A stretch of 25,871 bases of DNA from Solirubrobacteraceae bacterium (GCA_025935735.1 JAICUS010000014.1:1-25871); one strand, 5' to 3'; positions 6,699 to 15,199 are shown, counted from the first letter of the stretch. Notes: generated from the letters alone by a model not told the origin. Numbers and translations: made by a program.

Positions 6699-8216
6699 AT
6701 GGCCTACTACGTCACGACGCCGATCTTCTATGTCAACGCCGCCCCGCACCTGGGGCACGCGTACACCACGATCGGCGCGGACATCCTGGCCCGCCACATG
6801 CGCCAGCGCGGGGAGGACGTGTTCTTCCTCACGGGCACCGACGAGCACGGCGAGCCGGTCGCGCAGGCCGCCGAGAGAGAAGGGGTCACGCCGAAGGAGC
6901 TGGCGGACCGCAACGCCGAGCGCTTCAAGGCGCTGATGCCGCGCATCAACGCCACCAACGACTTCTTCATCCGCACCTCCGACCCGCGCCACAAGCGCGC
7001 GGTCCAGGAGGTCATGCAGCGCATCCACGACAACGGGCACACCTACAAGGGCATCTACGAGGGCTGGTACTGCCCGCGCTGCGCGGACTTCAAGACCGAG
7101 AACGAGGTCGGGCCCGACCAGACGTGCCCGATCCACAAGATCCCGCTCGACCGCGAGCGCGAGGAGAACTGGTTCTTCCGGCTCTCCACGTTCCAGGAGC
7201 CGCTCGAGCAGCTCTACGCCGAGAACCCCGGCTTCGTCCAGCCGCGGGTCCGGTACAACGAGGCGCGCGCGTTCATCACCGGCGGCCTCAACGACGTCAG
7301 CCTCAGCCGCTCGAAGATCAGCTGGGGCGTCGAGGTCCCGTGGGACCCCGAGCACGTCTTCTACGTCTGGTTCGACGCGCTCCTGAACTACTACACCGCG
7401 CTCCGATTCGCCCGGGACGGCGAGGACCTGACGAGCCGCTTCTGGCCGGCGCTGCACCTGATCGGCAAGGACATCCTCAAGTTCCACACGGTCTTCTGGC
7501 CGGCGATGCTGATGGCCGCGGGGATCGAGCTGCCGCGCGAGGTGTTCATCCACGGCTACCTGCTGATGCGCGACGCCACCGGCGTCGAGCACAAGATGTC
7601 CAAGTCGCTGGGCAACGTGCTCGACCCGTTCGCGGTGATGGACCGCTTCGGCACCGACGCGCTGCGCTACTACTGCTTCCGCGAGGTGTCCTTCGGCCAG
7701 GACGGCAGCGTGTCCACGGTCACGTTCGGCGAGCGCTACGAGACCGAGCTGGCCAACGAGCTCGGCAACCTCGCCAACCGCACGCTGAACATGCTCGGCC
7801 GCTACCGCGCGAGCACGGTCCCGGCGGTGGACGTCGACCCCGCGCTGAAGCAGGACTTCGACGGCCTGGCCGACGAGGTGTCGGACCTGCTCGACCAGGT
7901 GGAGATCACGCAGGCGCTCGAGCGCATCTGGCAGCGCGTGCGGCGGCTGAACCGCTACGTCGAGGAGAAGGCGCCGTGGCAGCTGGCCAAGGACGAGGCG
8001 AAGGCCGACGAGCTCACCGCCACCCTGCGCTCGCTGGCCGAGGGCCTGCGCGTGGTCACCGTGCTGCTCACCCCCTACATCCCGGAGTCGGCGGACAAGC
8101 TGCTGGCCGCGCTCGGCGCGCCCGCCAGCGCAATCGAAGACGCACGCTACGGCGCCCATCCCGGCGGCCAGGCGGTGCAGAAGCTCGCGCCGCTGTTCCC
8201 CAAGCCGGAGCAGTGA
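6699..8216 (+). CDS. metG: Methionyl-tRNA synthetase
   Basis: A 505-residue class I synthetase that charges tRNA(Met). The ATP-binding HIGH-type motif is PHLGH (residues 16-20) and KMSKS is at 299-303. A single zinc knuckle is formed by Cys125, Cys128, Cys143 and His146. WFDALLNYYTAL and the anticodon-binding helical domain (about 350-470) are intact. It lacks the C-terminal Trbp111-like domain found in longer MetRS forms, so it is the short type. It heads a seven-gene overlapping chain, and its stop overlaps the tatD GTG (GTGA). TAGCCT at 6682-6687, 11 bases before the ATG, is a plausible -10 with a very short leader. Confidence 0.98.
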   Translation: MAYYVTTPIFYVNAAPHLGHAYTTIGADILARHMRQRGEDVFFLTGTDEHGEPVAQAAEREGVTPKELADRNAERFKALMPRINATNDFFIRTSDPRHKRAVQEVMQRIHDNGHTYKGIYEGWYCPRCADFKTENEVGPDQTCPIHKIPLDREREENWFFRLSTFQEPLEQLYAENPGFVQPRVRYNEARAFITGGLNDVSLSRSKISWGVEVPWDPEHVFYVWFDALLNYYTALRFARDGEDLTSRFWPALHLIGKDILKFHTVFWPAMLMAAGIELPREVFIHGYLLMRDATGVEHKMSKSLGNVLDPFAVMDRFGTDALRYYCFREVSFGQDGSVSTVTFGERYETELANELGNLANRTLNMLGRYRASTVPAVDVDPALKQDFDGLADEVSDLLDQVEITQALERIWQRVRRLNRYVEEKAPWQLAKDEAKADELTATLRSLAEGLRVVTVLLTPYIPESADKLLAALGAPASAIEDARYGAHPGGQAVQKLAPLFPKPEQ

Positions 8217-8962
8217 TCGACAGCCACACCCACCTCGACCGCGGCCCCGCGCCGGTGGCGGAGCTCGTGACGCAGGCGCGCGCGGCGGGCGTGAACCGCA
8301 TCCTCACGATCGGCATGGACTCCGAGTCCTGCCGCGCGGCCCTCGCAGCCGCCGACGCCCACGAAGAGGTCTTCGCGGCCATCGGCCGCCACCCCAACGA
8401 GGCCACCGGCTACACCGACCAAGTGACCGGCGAGCTGCGCGAGCTGGCGCAGCATCCCCGCTGCCGGGCGATCGGCGAGACCGGCCTGGACGACTACCGC
8501 GACTACGCCCCACGGCCCGACCAGGAGCGGGCCTTCGCGGCGCAGATCGGGCTCGCCCGCGACACCGGCAAGCCGCTGGTCATCCACACCCGCGCCGCCG
8601 AGGACGACACCATCGACACGCTCGCGCGCGACGCCCAGGGCCTCGAGGTCATCCTGCACTGCTTCTCGATGCCCGGCCGCCTGGAGGAGTGCCTCGACCA
8701 CGGCTGGTGGATCTCCTTCGCGGGCAACGTCACCTACCCGAAGTCCACCGACCTCGCGGACGCGGCCGAGAAGGTGCCGCTGGAGCGGCTGCTGGTGGAG
8801 ACCGACGCGCCGTACCTCACGCCGCAGGCCGTGCGCAAGGAGCGCAACCGCACCGCCTACGTCGTCCACACGGCGCGGTTCATCGCCGAGCGCCGCGGCA
8901 TCGCCTACGCGGAGCTCGACGACGCGGTCGAGGCGAACGCTGCCAGGCTGTTCGGGTGGTGA
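8213..8962 (+). CDS. tatD: TatD-family metal-dependent hydrolase (DNase)
   Basis: A 249-residue TIM-barrel amidohydrolase-superfamily protein. All expected metal ligands are visible: His5 and His7 (SHTHLD), Glu89 (IGETGLD), His125 (VIHTRAA), His149 (LHCFS) and Asp198 (ETDAPYL). Family members are 3'-5' exonucleases with roles in DNA repair and RNA quality control. The GTG at 8213 overlaps the metG stop by four bases and starts exactly at the conserved IDSHTHLD; the long open frame upstream antisense-overlaps metG and was discarded. The order metG-tatD-rsmA is common in bacteria, which supports the call. Confidence 0.96.
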   Translation: MIDSHTHLDRGPAPVAELVTQARAAGVNRILTIGMDSESCRAALAAADAHEEVFAAIGRHPNEATGYTDQVTGELRELAQHPRCRAIGETGLDDYRDYAPRPDQERAFAAQIGLARDTGKPLVIHTRAAEDDTIDTLARDAQGLEVILHCFSMPGRLEECLDHGWWISFAGNVTYPKSTDLADAAEKVPLERLLVETDAPYLTPQAVRKERNRTAYVVHTARFIAERRGIAYAELDDAVEANAARLFGW

Positions 8963-9768
8963 CTCAGCCGAGCCTGCGGCGCATGCGGGAGTTCGGCGTC
9001 CGGCCGAACCGCGAGCTGGGCCAGAACTTCCTCGTCGACTCCAACATCCTCGACGTCATCGGCCGCGCCGCCGAGCTGGGCGGCGGCGACGTCGTGCTGG
9101 AGGTCGGCGGCGGCCTCGGCGTGCTCAGCGAGTACCTGGCCGAGCACGCGGCGCACGTGCACGTCGTCGAGGTGGACACGGGCCTCGAGCCGGCACTGCG
9201 CGACGCGCTGGCGCCGCACCCCAATGCCACCCTGCACCTGGGCGACGCCGTCAGGCTCGACCTGAGCTTCGACCCCGCGCCGACCAAGGTGATCGCCAAC
9301 CTGCCCTACGGCGTCGCGGCCACGGTGATCCTGCGCACGCTCGAGCTCGACACGGTCCAGACCTGGGTGGCGATGGTGCAGAGGGAGGTGGGCGAGCGGC
9401 TCGCCGCCGCGCCGCGGACGCCGGCCTACGGCGTGCCGTCGGTGATCGCCCAGCTCGCCGCCGACGTGCGCGTGCTGCGCAAGGTCCCGCGCACGGTCTT
9501 CCACCCCGTGCCGAACGTCGACTCCGTGCTCGTCGGCCTGCGCCGCCACGGCCCGGCCGCGGACGCGCGCCTGCGCACGCTCGTCCAGCGCGGCTTCGCC
9601 CACCGCCGCAAGGCCCTGGCCCGGTCGCTCGCGCTCGCGCCCGATGCCGACGCGGACATCCGCGAGCGGGCCCGGGAGGCGCTCACCGCGATGGGCCACC
9701 CCGCCGACGCCCGCGCGGAGACGCTCTCCCCCGCCGAGTGGCGCGATCTGTGCGAGCGCCTGTGCTGA
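8959..9768 (+). CDS. rsmA: 16S rRNA (adenine1518/1519-N6)-dimethyltransferase
   Basis: 269 residues. The RsmA/KsgA N-terminus RELGQNFLVD (about 18-27) is followed by SAM motif I as EVGGGLG (48-54), where most members have E-[IV]-G-P-G-x-G, so a proline is replaced by glycine. Motif IV is NLPY (114-117). MVQREVGERLAA and the C-terminal FHPVPNVDSVLVGL are also family hallmarks. It dimethylates two adenines near the 3' end of 16S rRNA late in small-subunit assembly, and its loss gives kasugamycin resistance. The GTG start overlaps the tatD stop (GTGA); the stop overlaps the preferred ispE start by seven bases. Confidence 0.96.
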   Translation: MTQPSLRRMREFGVRPNRELGQNFLVDSNILDVIGRAAELGGGDVVLEVGGGLGVLSEYLAEHAAHVHVVEVDTGLEPALRDALAPHPNATLHLGDAVRLDLSFDPAPTKVIANLPYGVAATVILRTLELDTVQTWVAMVQREVGERLAAAPRTPAYGVPSVIAQLAADVRVLRKVPRTVFHPVPNVDSVLVGLRRHGPAADARLRTLVQRGFAHRRKALARSLALAPDADADIRERAREALTAMGHPADARAETLSPAEWRDLCERLC

Positions 9769-10604
9769 CCGCGCGCGCCCCCGGCAAGGTCAACCTCTGC
9801 CTGCTCGTGGGCGCGCCGCGCGCCGACGGGCTGCACCCGATCGTGTCGGTCTTCCAGCCGGTGTCGCTGGCCGACGAGCTGACGCTGAGCGAGGGCGGCG
9901 ACGCCGATCGCGTGGTCTGCCCCGGCGTGGACGGGGAGAACCTGGCCGCCCGCGCGCTCGCCCAGTTCCGCGCCGCGACCGGCTGGAACGCGCCCCCGCG
10001 CAGGCTGACCATCGCCAAGCACGTCCCGGTCGCCGCCGGGATGGGCGGCGGCTCCGCCGACGCGGCCGCCGCGCTGCGCCTCGCCGCCGCGGACTCCGGC
10101 CATCCGATCCCACCCGGCCTCCCGATGCGCCTGGGCGCCGACGTCCCAGTCCTGCTGCACCCCGCCCGCGCGCTGGTGACCGGCGCGGGAGAGCACGTGG
10201 AGCCCCTGGCGGAGGCGCCGGCCGCCGCGGGAGACGCGCGCGCCACGCCTGCAAGCACGCTGGTCATCGTCCCCCTCGATGCCCATCTGAGCACCCGCGA
10301 CGTCTACGCGGAGTTCGATAAGCACGACCGCGCCCGCACGCCGGGCGAACTGACCGAATGGGCCGAGCGCCTCAGAGCCGGCGAGCCTCCGCCCGCGGTC
10401 AACGACCTCCAGGCCGCCGCCCGCCGCCTGTGCCCGCAGATCGACCGCGCGCTGGAGGCCCTGAGATCAGCCGGGGCCCAACGGCCGCTCGTCACCGGCT
10501 CCGGCCCCACGGTCTTCGGCTACAGCGACGACCCCGAGGCGCCGCAGCGCCTGCGCGCCGCCGGTTACGCCCGCGCCCAGTCCGCCGACCCCCACCGCCC
10601 ATGA
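9762..10604 (+). CDS. ispE: 4-diphosphocytidyl-2-C-methyl-D-erythritol kinase
   Basis: A GHMP-family kinase of 280 residues catalysing the ATP-dependent fourth step of the MEP isoprenoid pathway. Seen: the N-terminal APGKVNLCL with catalytic-type Lys9, the GHMP ATP loop PVAAGMGGGSADAAA (about 89-103), LGADVPV with the expected catalytic Asp127, and the C-terminal GSGPTVFG. The GTG at 9762 is preferred because it leaves the family's usual short N-terminus; GTG codons at 9738 and 9750 are alternatives and give up to eight extra residues. rsmA-ispE adjacency is common. Its stop overlaps the following ATG (ATGA), linking precursor synthesis to a probable lipid-carrier recycling protein. Confidence 0.95.
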   Translation: MLTARAPGKVNLCLLVGAPRADGLHPIVSVFQPVSLADELTLSEGGDADRVVCPGVDGENLAARALAQFRAATGWNAPPRRLTIAKHVPVAAGMGGGSADAAAALRLAAADSGHPIPPGLPMRLGADVPVLLHPARALVTGAGEHVEPLAEAPAAAGDARATPASTLVIVPLDAHLSTRDVYAEFDKHDRARTPGELTEWAERLRAGEPPPAVNDLQAAARRLCPQIDRALEALRSAGAQRPLVTGSGPTVFGYSDDPEAPQRLRAAGYARAQSADPHRP

Positions 10605-12151
10605 AGTTCAGCTGGCTCGCCGCCGCCGCAGTGCTGGCCGGGTGGCTCGTCGTCCGCCGCCACAAGCAGGCGCGCTGGTTCCAGGTCGCCGAGCTCGTGG
10701 CCATCGTCGCCGCGGTGCTCATCGGCACCGGCGTCATCCACCTCCCCAACTTCGAGAAGCTGCTCGAGGACGCCGGGCAGGCCCTCGGCACCTGGACCTA
10801 CCTGGTCGTCGGCCTGCTGGCGTTCGCCGAGACCGGCGCGTTTCTCGGCTTCATCGCTCCCGGGGAGACGGCCGTGCTCGTCGGCGGCCTCGTCGCCGGC
10901 CAGAAGCAGATCTCGCTGATCGTGCTGATCGCCATCGTCTGGGCCTGCGCGGTGGCCGGCGACGTCACCTCGTTCACGCTCGGGCGCAGGCTCGGCCGCG
11001 CGTGGCTGCTGCGCCACGGGGAGCGGTTGAAGATCACCGAGGAGCGCCTCGACCAGGTCGAGGGGTTCTTCGAGAAGCGCGGCGGCGCCACCATCCTCAT
11101 CGGCCGTTTCCTGGGCTTCGTCCGGCCGCTGTTGCCGTTCACGGCCGGCGCGTCGAAGATGCCGCTGCGCCGCTTCCTGCCCTACGACGTGCTCGCCGCC
11201 GGCCTGTGGTCGGCCACGTTCTGCGTCCTCGGCTACGTGTTCTGGCGCTCGATCGACGAGCTCACGACCTACGTCAGCCGTGGGCTGTTCGCGTTCGGGA
11301 CGCTGGTCGTGGTGATCGCCGCGGCCGTCGGGCTCGTGCACCTGCGGCGCAGCCCCGAGGCGCGGGCGAAGGTCGGAAGGTGGCTCGACGAGCGCGCCGA
11401 CAAGCCGGGCTGGAGCATCCTCGTCAAGCTCGCCCGCCCCGCCTGGCGCTTCGTCGGCCGCCCGGCCGCCGCCGTCGCCGACTTCGCCGCCGAGCGCTTC
11501 ACGCCCGGCAACCTCGGCCTCGAGCTCACGACGCTGCTCGCGCTGCTCGCCGTGGGCGGCTTCACCGTCGTGCTGCTCGGCGAGGCCGTGCTCGCCCCGG
11601 GCACGCCGCGGGTCGACCGCTGGGCGCTCGACGTCGCCGACCGGCTGCGGATGGACCCCGCCGTGTCGCTCGCCAAGGTCGTCACGGCGCTCGGCTCCTC
11701 GGCGGCGATGATCGCCGCGGTCCTCCTCACCGCCGGCTGGGCGCTCGTCCGCCGCCGCCCGATCGACGCGCTCGCGCTGCTCGCCGGCGCCGCGCTCGCC
11801 CTCGTGCTGCTCCACGTGCTCAAGGCGGCCTACGACCGCCCGCGCCCGCCCGGCGCGCTGGTCGACACCGAGGACTCGTCGTATCCGTCCGGGCACGCGA
11901 CCTACGTGATCAGCCTCGTGGCCTGCGCGACCGTCCTGGTGCGCGGCGGCGCCGGCTGGGCCGCCCGGATCGCCGCCGTCACCGTCGCCATGATCGTCGT
12001 CGCCGTGGTCGCCGCGACCCGCGTCTACCTGCGCGCGCACTACCTGACCGACGTGCTCGGCGGCGTCGGGCTCGGCGTGGCGATCTGGGCGCTCTTGGGC
12101 ATCCTCGCCCTGTTCGCCTGGCGCGTCCGCCACAATGGGGGCGTCTCGTGA
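10601..12151 (+). CDS. DedA (VTT-domain) - PAP2 phosphatase fusion membrane protein
   Basis: 516 residues. The N-terminal half (about 30-245) is a DedA-family domain with FAETGAFLGFIAPGE, GDVTSFTLGRRLGR and the GRFLGFVRPLLPFTAGASKM block. After a basic linker, the C-terminal half (about 305-510) is a PAP2 domain with all three motifs: K408-x6-RP, PSGH (429-432) and R474-x5-H480-x3-D484. Some DedA proteins are now known to flip undecaprenyl phosphate, and PAP2 enzymes such as PgpB dephosphorylate undecaprenyl pyrophosphate. The fusion could therefore do both steps of carrier recycling; this is inference. Phosphatidic acid or another lipid phosphate is an alternative substrate. It is coupled to ispE by ATGA and to the next gene by GTGA. 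Confidence 0.93.
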   Translation: MKFSWLAAAAVLAGWLVVRRHKQARWFQVAELVAIVAAVLIGTGVIHLPNFEKLLEDAGQALGTWTYLVVGLLAFAETGAFLGFIAPGETAVLVGGLVAGQKQISLIVLIAIVWACAVAGDVTSFTLGRRLGRAWLLRHGERLKITEERLDQVEGFFEKRGGATILIGRFLGFVRPLLPFTAGASKMPLRRFLPYDVLAAGLWSATFCVLGYVFWRSIDELTTYVSRGLFAFGTLVVVIAAAVGLVHLRRSPEARAKVGRWLDERADKPGWSILVKLARPAWRFVGRPAAAVADFAAERFTPGNLGLELTTLLALLAVGGFTVVLLGEAVLAPGTPRVDRWALDVADRLRMDPAVSLAKVVTALGSSAAMIAAVLLTAGWALVRRRPIDALALLAGAALALVLLHVLKAAYDRPRPPGALVDTEDSSYPSGHATYVISLVACATVLVRGGAGWAARIAAVTVAMIVVAVVAATRVYLRAHYLTDVLGGVGLGVAIWALLGILALFAWRVRHNGGVS

Positions 12152-12369
12152 GCGACGACCAGAAGACGTACCTGATCGCGGCCGCCGCCGCGCTCATCTC
12201 GCTGATCGCCTGGCTGGCGCTCGTCGTCGTGCCCGCTTGGCGCTCCTACTGGCGCCTGCGCGACCGGCTGGTGGCCACGGTGCTGAGCGTCTACATCCTC
12301 GCCGCGTTCGTGCTCGCGGGCGCCGGCGTGGGCGCGTTCGTGCTCTGGTACTTCAGCGACCGGTTGTGA
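12148..12369 (+). CDS. Small two-helix membrane protein (73 residues)
   Basis: Starts at a GTG overlapping the DedA-PAP2 stop (GTGA) and ends one base into the regulator's ATG (TGATG). Residues about 8-30 and 42-68 form two transmembrane helices joined by a basic, aromatic loop (RSYWRLRDR). The short polar N-terminus (SDDQKTY) should face the cytoplasm. No family is recognised. Its location, wedged with overlaps on both sides, argues that it is a real gene, possibly an accessory subunit of the preceding membrane enzyme. Confidence 0.78.
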   Translation: MSDDQKTYLIAAAAALISLIAWLALVVVPAWRSYWRLRDRLVATVLSVYILAAFVLAGAGVGAFVLWYFSDRL

Positions 12370-13577
12370 TGAGCGCGCAGGTGGGCGACCTCGGCGCCCT
12401 GGCCGCGATGACGGACGCGGTCGAGTCCGGCCTGGGCCTGCCGGAGGTGGTCCGCGCGGCCGCCAAGGCCCTCGACGCGTCGCTGGTGCTGATCGACCGC
12501 TCGAGCGCGGTGCTGGCCGTCGCCGCCCGGTCGACCGCCGACGAGCGCGCGCTGATGCGCGACGCGGCCGGCGTGGAGACGGTCGAGCTGCGGGTGGGCG
12601 ACGCGGTGGTCGGCCGGCTGCGGCTGCGGGCGCGGGGCGAGGTGGCGCCGGCGGTCCTGCGGATCGCCACCACGCTGATCGCCTCCGAGGTGGAGCGCGT
12701 CCGCGCGCCCGACCGGGCGTCTGAGGCCGCCCAGGCCGCGTTCCTCACCGCGCTGCTGCGCCGCCGGGTGACCGACCGCGGCGACATCGTTGCCCGCGGC
12801 GCCGAGCTCGGCGCCGATCTCGCGGCCGGCGGCGCCGTGGTGGTCGTGCGCGCGCACCACTTCACCCCGGCCGAGGAGGACTGGCGCGCCCGCGTGCTCG
12901 CGGCGGCCGAGCGCGCCGCCCGGGCCGGCGCGCCCGGCGCGCTCGCCTGCCTGTCCGAGGACCACGTGGTGCTCCTGCTCCCCACGCCCGAGGACGCCGC
13001 GCTGCGCCGGGTGGCCGGCGGGATCGCCCGCGAGCTGCACGCGTCCGTCCACGGCTTCCGGTTCGCCGTGGGCCACTCGCGGGTCGCCGCCGATCCGGTC
13101 GACCTCTACCGCGCGGGCAACGAGGCGCTGCTGGCCGCCAACGTCGCCACCACCGGCGAGGACGTCGCCGTGCTGGCCTTCGAGGACACCGGCGCCTACC
13201 GGCTGCTGCTTCCGGCCATGAGCGAGGACCCCGCGGAGCTGCGGCGCTTCTACGCCGAGACGGTGGCGCCGCTCGTCGCCTACGACGACCAGTACGAGAC
13301 CGACCTCGTGCAGACGCTCGAGACGTTCCTGGACGCCGACGGCAACGTGGCCGGCACCGCCGCCCGGCTCTACACGCACCGGCACACGGTCCGCTACCGG
13401 CTCGAGCGCGTGCGCGACCTGACCGGCCTCGACGTCGCCTCCACCGACGGGCGCGAGAAGCTCGGCCTCGGGCTGAAGGCGATGCGCGTGCTGGGCATCG
13501 CCGCGCCCGAGGGCCCCGCGACGGAGGCGGGCGCCGAGGGCGGCCGCGTCGTCCGCGAGGCCAAGGACAGGACCTGA
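12369..13577 (+). CDS. PucR/CdaR-family transcriptional regulator
   Basis: 402 residues. The C-terminal PucR-type helix-turn-helix (about 315-385) is clear: LVQTLETFLDADGNVAGTA, then RLYTHRHTVRYRLERVRDLTG. The middle (about 130-290) resembles the GGDEF-like or ligand domain common to this family, and the N-terminus (about 10-110) looks GAF-like. PucR/CdaR members usually respond to small metabolites, but no ligand is evident. It is the last gene of the metG chain, starting one base inside the preceding stop, so it may be expressed with housekeeping genes and act elsewhere. Its stop forms one arm of an inverted repeat shared with the convergent gene. Confidence 0.9.
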   Translation: MSAQVGDLGALAAMTDAVESGLGLPEVVRAAAKALDASLVLIDRSSAVLAVAARSTADERALMRDAAGVETVELRVGDAVVGRLRLRARGEVAPAVLRIATTLIASEVERVRAPDRASEAAQAAFLTALLRRRVTDRGDIVARGAELGADLAAGGAVVVVRAHHFTPAEEDWRARVLAAAERAARAGAPGALACLSEDHVVLLLPTPEDAALRRVAGGIARELHASVHGFRFAVGHSRVAADPVDLYRAGNEALLAANVATTGEDVAVLAFEDTGAYRLLLPAMSEDPAELRRFYAETVAPLVAYDDQYETDLVQTLETFLDADGNVAGTAARLYTHRHTVRYRLERVRDLTGLDVASTDGREKLGLGLKAMRVLGIAAPEGPATEAGAEGGRVVREAKDRT

Positions 13578-13605
13578 CCGCTCGCTCGGGCGCCATGCGC
13601 GGTCA
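13575..13605. terminator. Inverted repeat carrying both stop codons of two convergent genes
   Basis: TGACCGC (13575-13581) and GCGGTCA (13599-13605) are perfect complements with a 17-base loop. The left arm begins with the TGA of the PucR gene and the right arm ends with the reverse-complement TGA of the RCC1 gene. It may act as a weak bidirectional terminator; there is no T-run. Confidence 0.4.
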
Positions 13606-15117
13606 CGCCCCGCAGCGGCCGACGTTGGCGTCGTCGCAGTAGGGCGCGCCGAGGAACGGCTCGGTGACGATCCCGCGCTCGAGCCGCAGGGTGCCGGTCT
13701 GACCCACGTGCGGCGGCCGGGAACCGCGGAAGAAGGCCTTGGCGAACACGTGCACGCTCGTCACCCGGGCCCGTGCCCGGGCGGAGGAGTACGTGCCCCG
13801 GACCCGCGACAGGCGGAAGGACAGGTTGATCAGGTGCGTGCAGCAGCCGAGGTAGACGACCATGCGCGCACGCCCGCTCGGGGTGATCCTCAGGCCTCGC
13901 TCGTGTCCGGCCCAGCTCCCGGCGAACACGCCGAGCCCCGCCCTGCCCGTCGCCGGCTTGCCGATGCCGCGGACCGCGACGGGCCGGAAGCGGGTCTCAG
14001 TGGTCCCGTCGCCGAGCTGCCCGGCGTCGTTCGCGCCCCAGCACTTCACGCCGCCGCCGGCGAGCAGGGCGCAGGTGTAGAAGCTGCTGGTGCCGATCGC
14101 CGTGACGCCGTGCAGGCCGCTCACGGTGACCACCCGCGTGGTCTGGTTCAGCCCGCTCCCGATCTGTCCGCTGTAGGGGTTGGGGCTCTGGCATCGCACC
14201 GTGCCGCCGGCGATCAGCGCACAGCTGTGCTCGGTCTGCTGGCCGTCGTAGCTGAAGCTGAACGCCTTCACGTGGGCGAAGCCCCGGACGACGGCGGGCG
14301 GCGAGGCCGCCCCCCAGCATTCGGCCGCGCCCTGCGCGGTCACGGCGCAGGGCTGCCACGGGTCTCCGCTCACTGAGACGACGTCGCTCAAGCCCGGCAC
14401 GAGCGTGGGGACCAGCTGGTCGCCGGCCTTCTCGATTGGCCCGAGGCGGCCGCGCCAGCCCCAGCAGCTCACGGTCCCGCCGGCATGGAGGGCGCACGCC
14501 TGCAGCTCGCCCGTGCTGATCGCGGTGATGTCGTCCAACCCCGGCACGGCGACCGGTGTAGGGCTGCTCACCCGCGTCCCGTTGCCGAGCTGGCCTCTCG
14601 AGTTGTCGCCCCAGCACGCGACCGTGTGATCGGCGCGCAACGCGCACGTGCTCTCCCCGCCGGCGCTGACCGCGACGGCGCCGGTGAGACCCTGGACCGC
14701 GACCGGCAACGACCGGCTGGTCGTCGTCCCGTCGCCGAGCTGGCCGAGGCGATTGTCGCCCCAGCACTCGACCGTGCCGTCCGCCAATGCGGCGCAGCTC
14801 GTGGCCACGCTCGGGCTCGCGCTCACGCTCGTCGCTCCCGCCAGTCCGGCCACGGCGACCGCGGTCAGCCGCCGGGTGCGCGTGCCATCGCCCAGCTCTC
14901 CGCTCACGTTGGCCCCCCAGCACTTGACGGTCGCGTTCGAGAGCAGCGCACAGGCGTGACCCGAGCCCGTGCTGATGGCCACCGCCTTGAGCAGCGCCCC
15001 GGCGAACGCGCGCTCGGCGCCCCCCGTCGCGATCAGCAGCAGGGCCACGCTCGCGGCCGCCGCGGAATGGCGTGCGCGGCGAGCGATCGCTGACGACGGC
15101 TGGACGTCTCGCGGCAT
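13603..15117 (-). CDS. Secreted RCC1-repeat beta-propeller protein with extra C-terminal domain
   Basis: 504 residues. A signal peptide (about 15-40) precedes seven RCC1 repeats (about 44-386), each of the type CAL-x-x-G-x-V-x-CWG-x-N-x-x-GQLGDGT; repeats 4 and 5 are shortened and repeat 6 has CQS for CWG. The paired cysteines suggest a disulphide in each blade. A C-terminal domain (about 394-504) begins GVFAGSWAGHERGLRI and contains a CC pair and a late C...C pair; I do not know its name. Secreted bacterial RCC1 proteins include BLIP-II, a seven-bladed beta-lactamase inhibitor, but inhibitory function cannot be claimed here. It has a GAGGA ribosome site and a good promoter (TTGACC-18-TAGGGT) in the divergent gap. 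Confidence 0.92.
   Translation of the reverse strand: MPRDVQPSSAIARRARHSAAAASVALLLIATGGAERAFAGALLKAVAISTGSGHACALLSNATVKCWGANVSGELGDGTRTRRLTAVAVAGLAGATSVSASPSVATSCAALADGTVECWGDNRLGQLGDGTTTSRSLPVAVQGLTGAVAVSAGGESTCALRADHTVACWGDNSRGQLGNGTRVSSPTPVAVPGLDDITAISTGELQACALHAGGTVSCWGWRGRLGPIEKAGDQLVPTLVPGLSDVVSVSGDPWQPCAVTAQGAAECWGAASPPAVVRGFAHVKAFSFSYDGQQTEHSCALIAGGTVRCQSPNPYSGQIGSGLNQTTRVVTVSGLHGVTAIGTSSFYTCALLAGGGVKCWGANDAGQLGDGTTETRFRPVAVRGIGKPATGRAGLGVFAGSWAGHERGLRITPSGRARMVVYLGCCTHLINLSFRLSRVRGTYSSARARARVTSVHVFAKAFFRGSRPPHVGQTGTLRLERGIVTEPFLGAPYCDDANVGRCGA
13960..14988 (-). repeat. Seven RCC1 repeats (beta-propeller blades)
   Basis: Repeats of about 37-55 residues, strongest in copies 1, 2, 3 and 7 (CWG-x-N...GQLGDGT or close). 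Copies 4-6 have lost most of the GQLGDGT turn. Seven blades is the normal number for a closed RCC1 propeller. Confidence 0.85.
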
Positions 15118-15157
15118 GGCTCATCCTCTTCCTCGAGGGCGCCCGACCGCGTAGCTG

Positions 15158-15187
15158 ACCCTAACCCGGCGCGTCGGTGCCGGTCAA
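15158..15187 (-). promoter_or_regulatory. Promoter of the RCC1-repeat gene
   Basis: On the minus strand TTGACC (15187-15182), an 18-base spacer and TAGGGT (15163-15158) match a housekeeping sigma-type promoter well. The predicted transcript would start near 15151 and carry a short leader with the GAGGA ribosome site before the ATG at 15117. Confidence 0.6.
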
Positions 15188-15199
15188 CCGCGGCTGCGC

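Noticed and set aside
6221..8212. Long upstream extension of the tatD frame
   Set aside because: It overlaps LysE and all of metG in another frame and is Arg-rich; the GTG at 8213 begins at the conserved IDSHTHLD.
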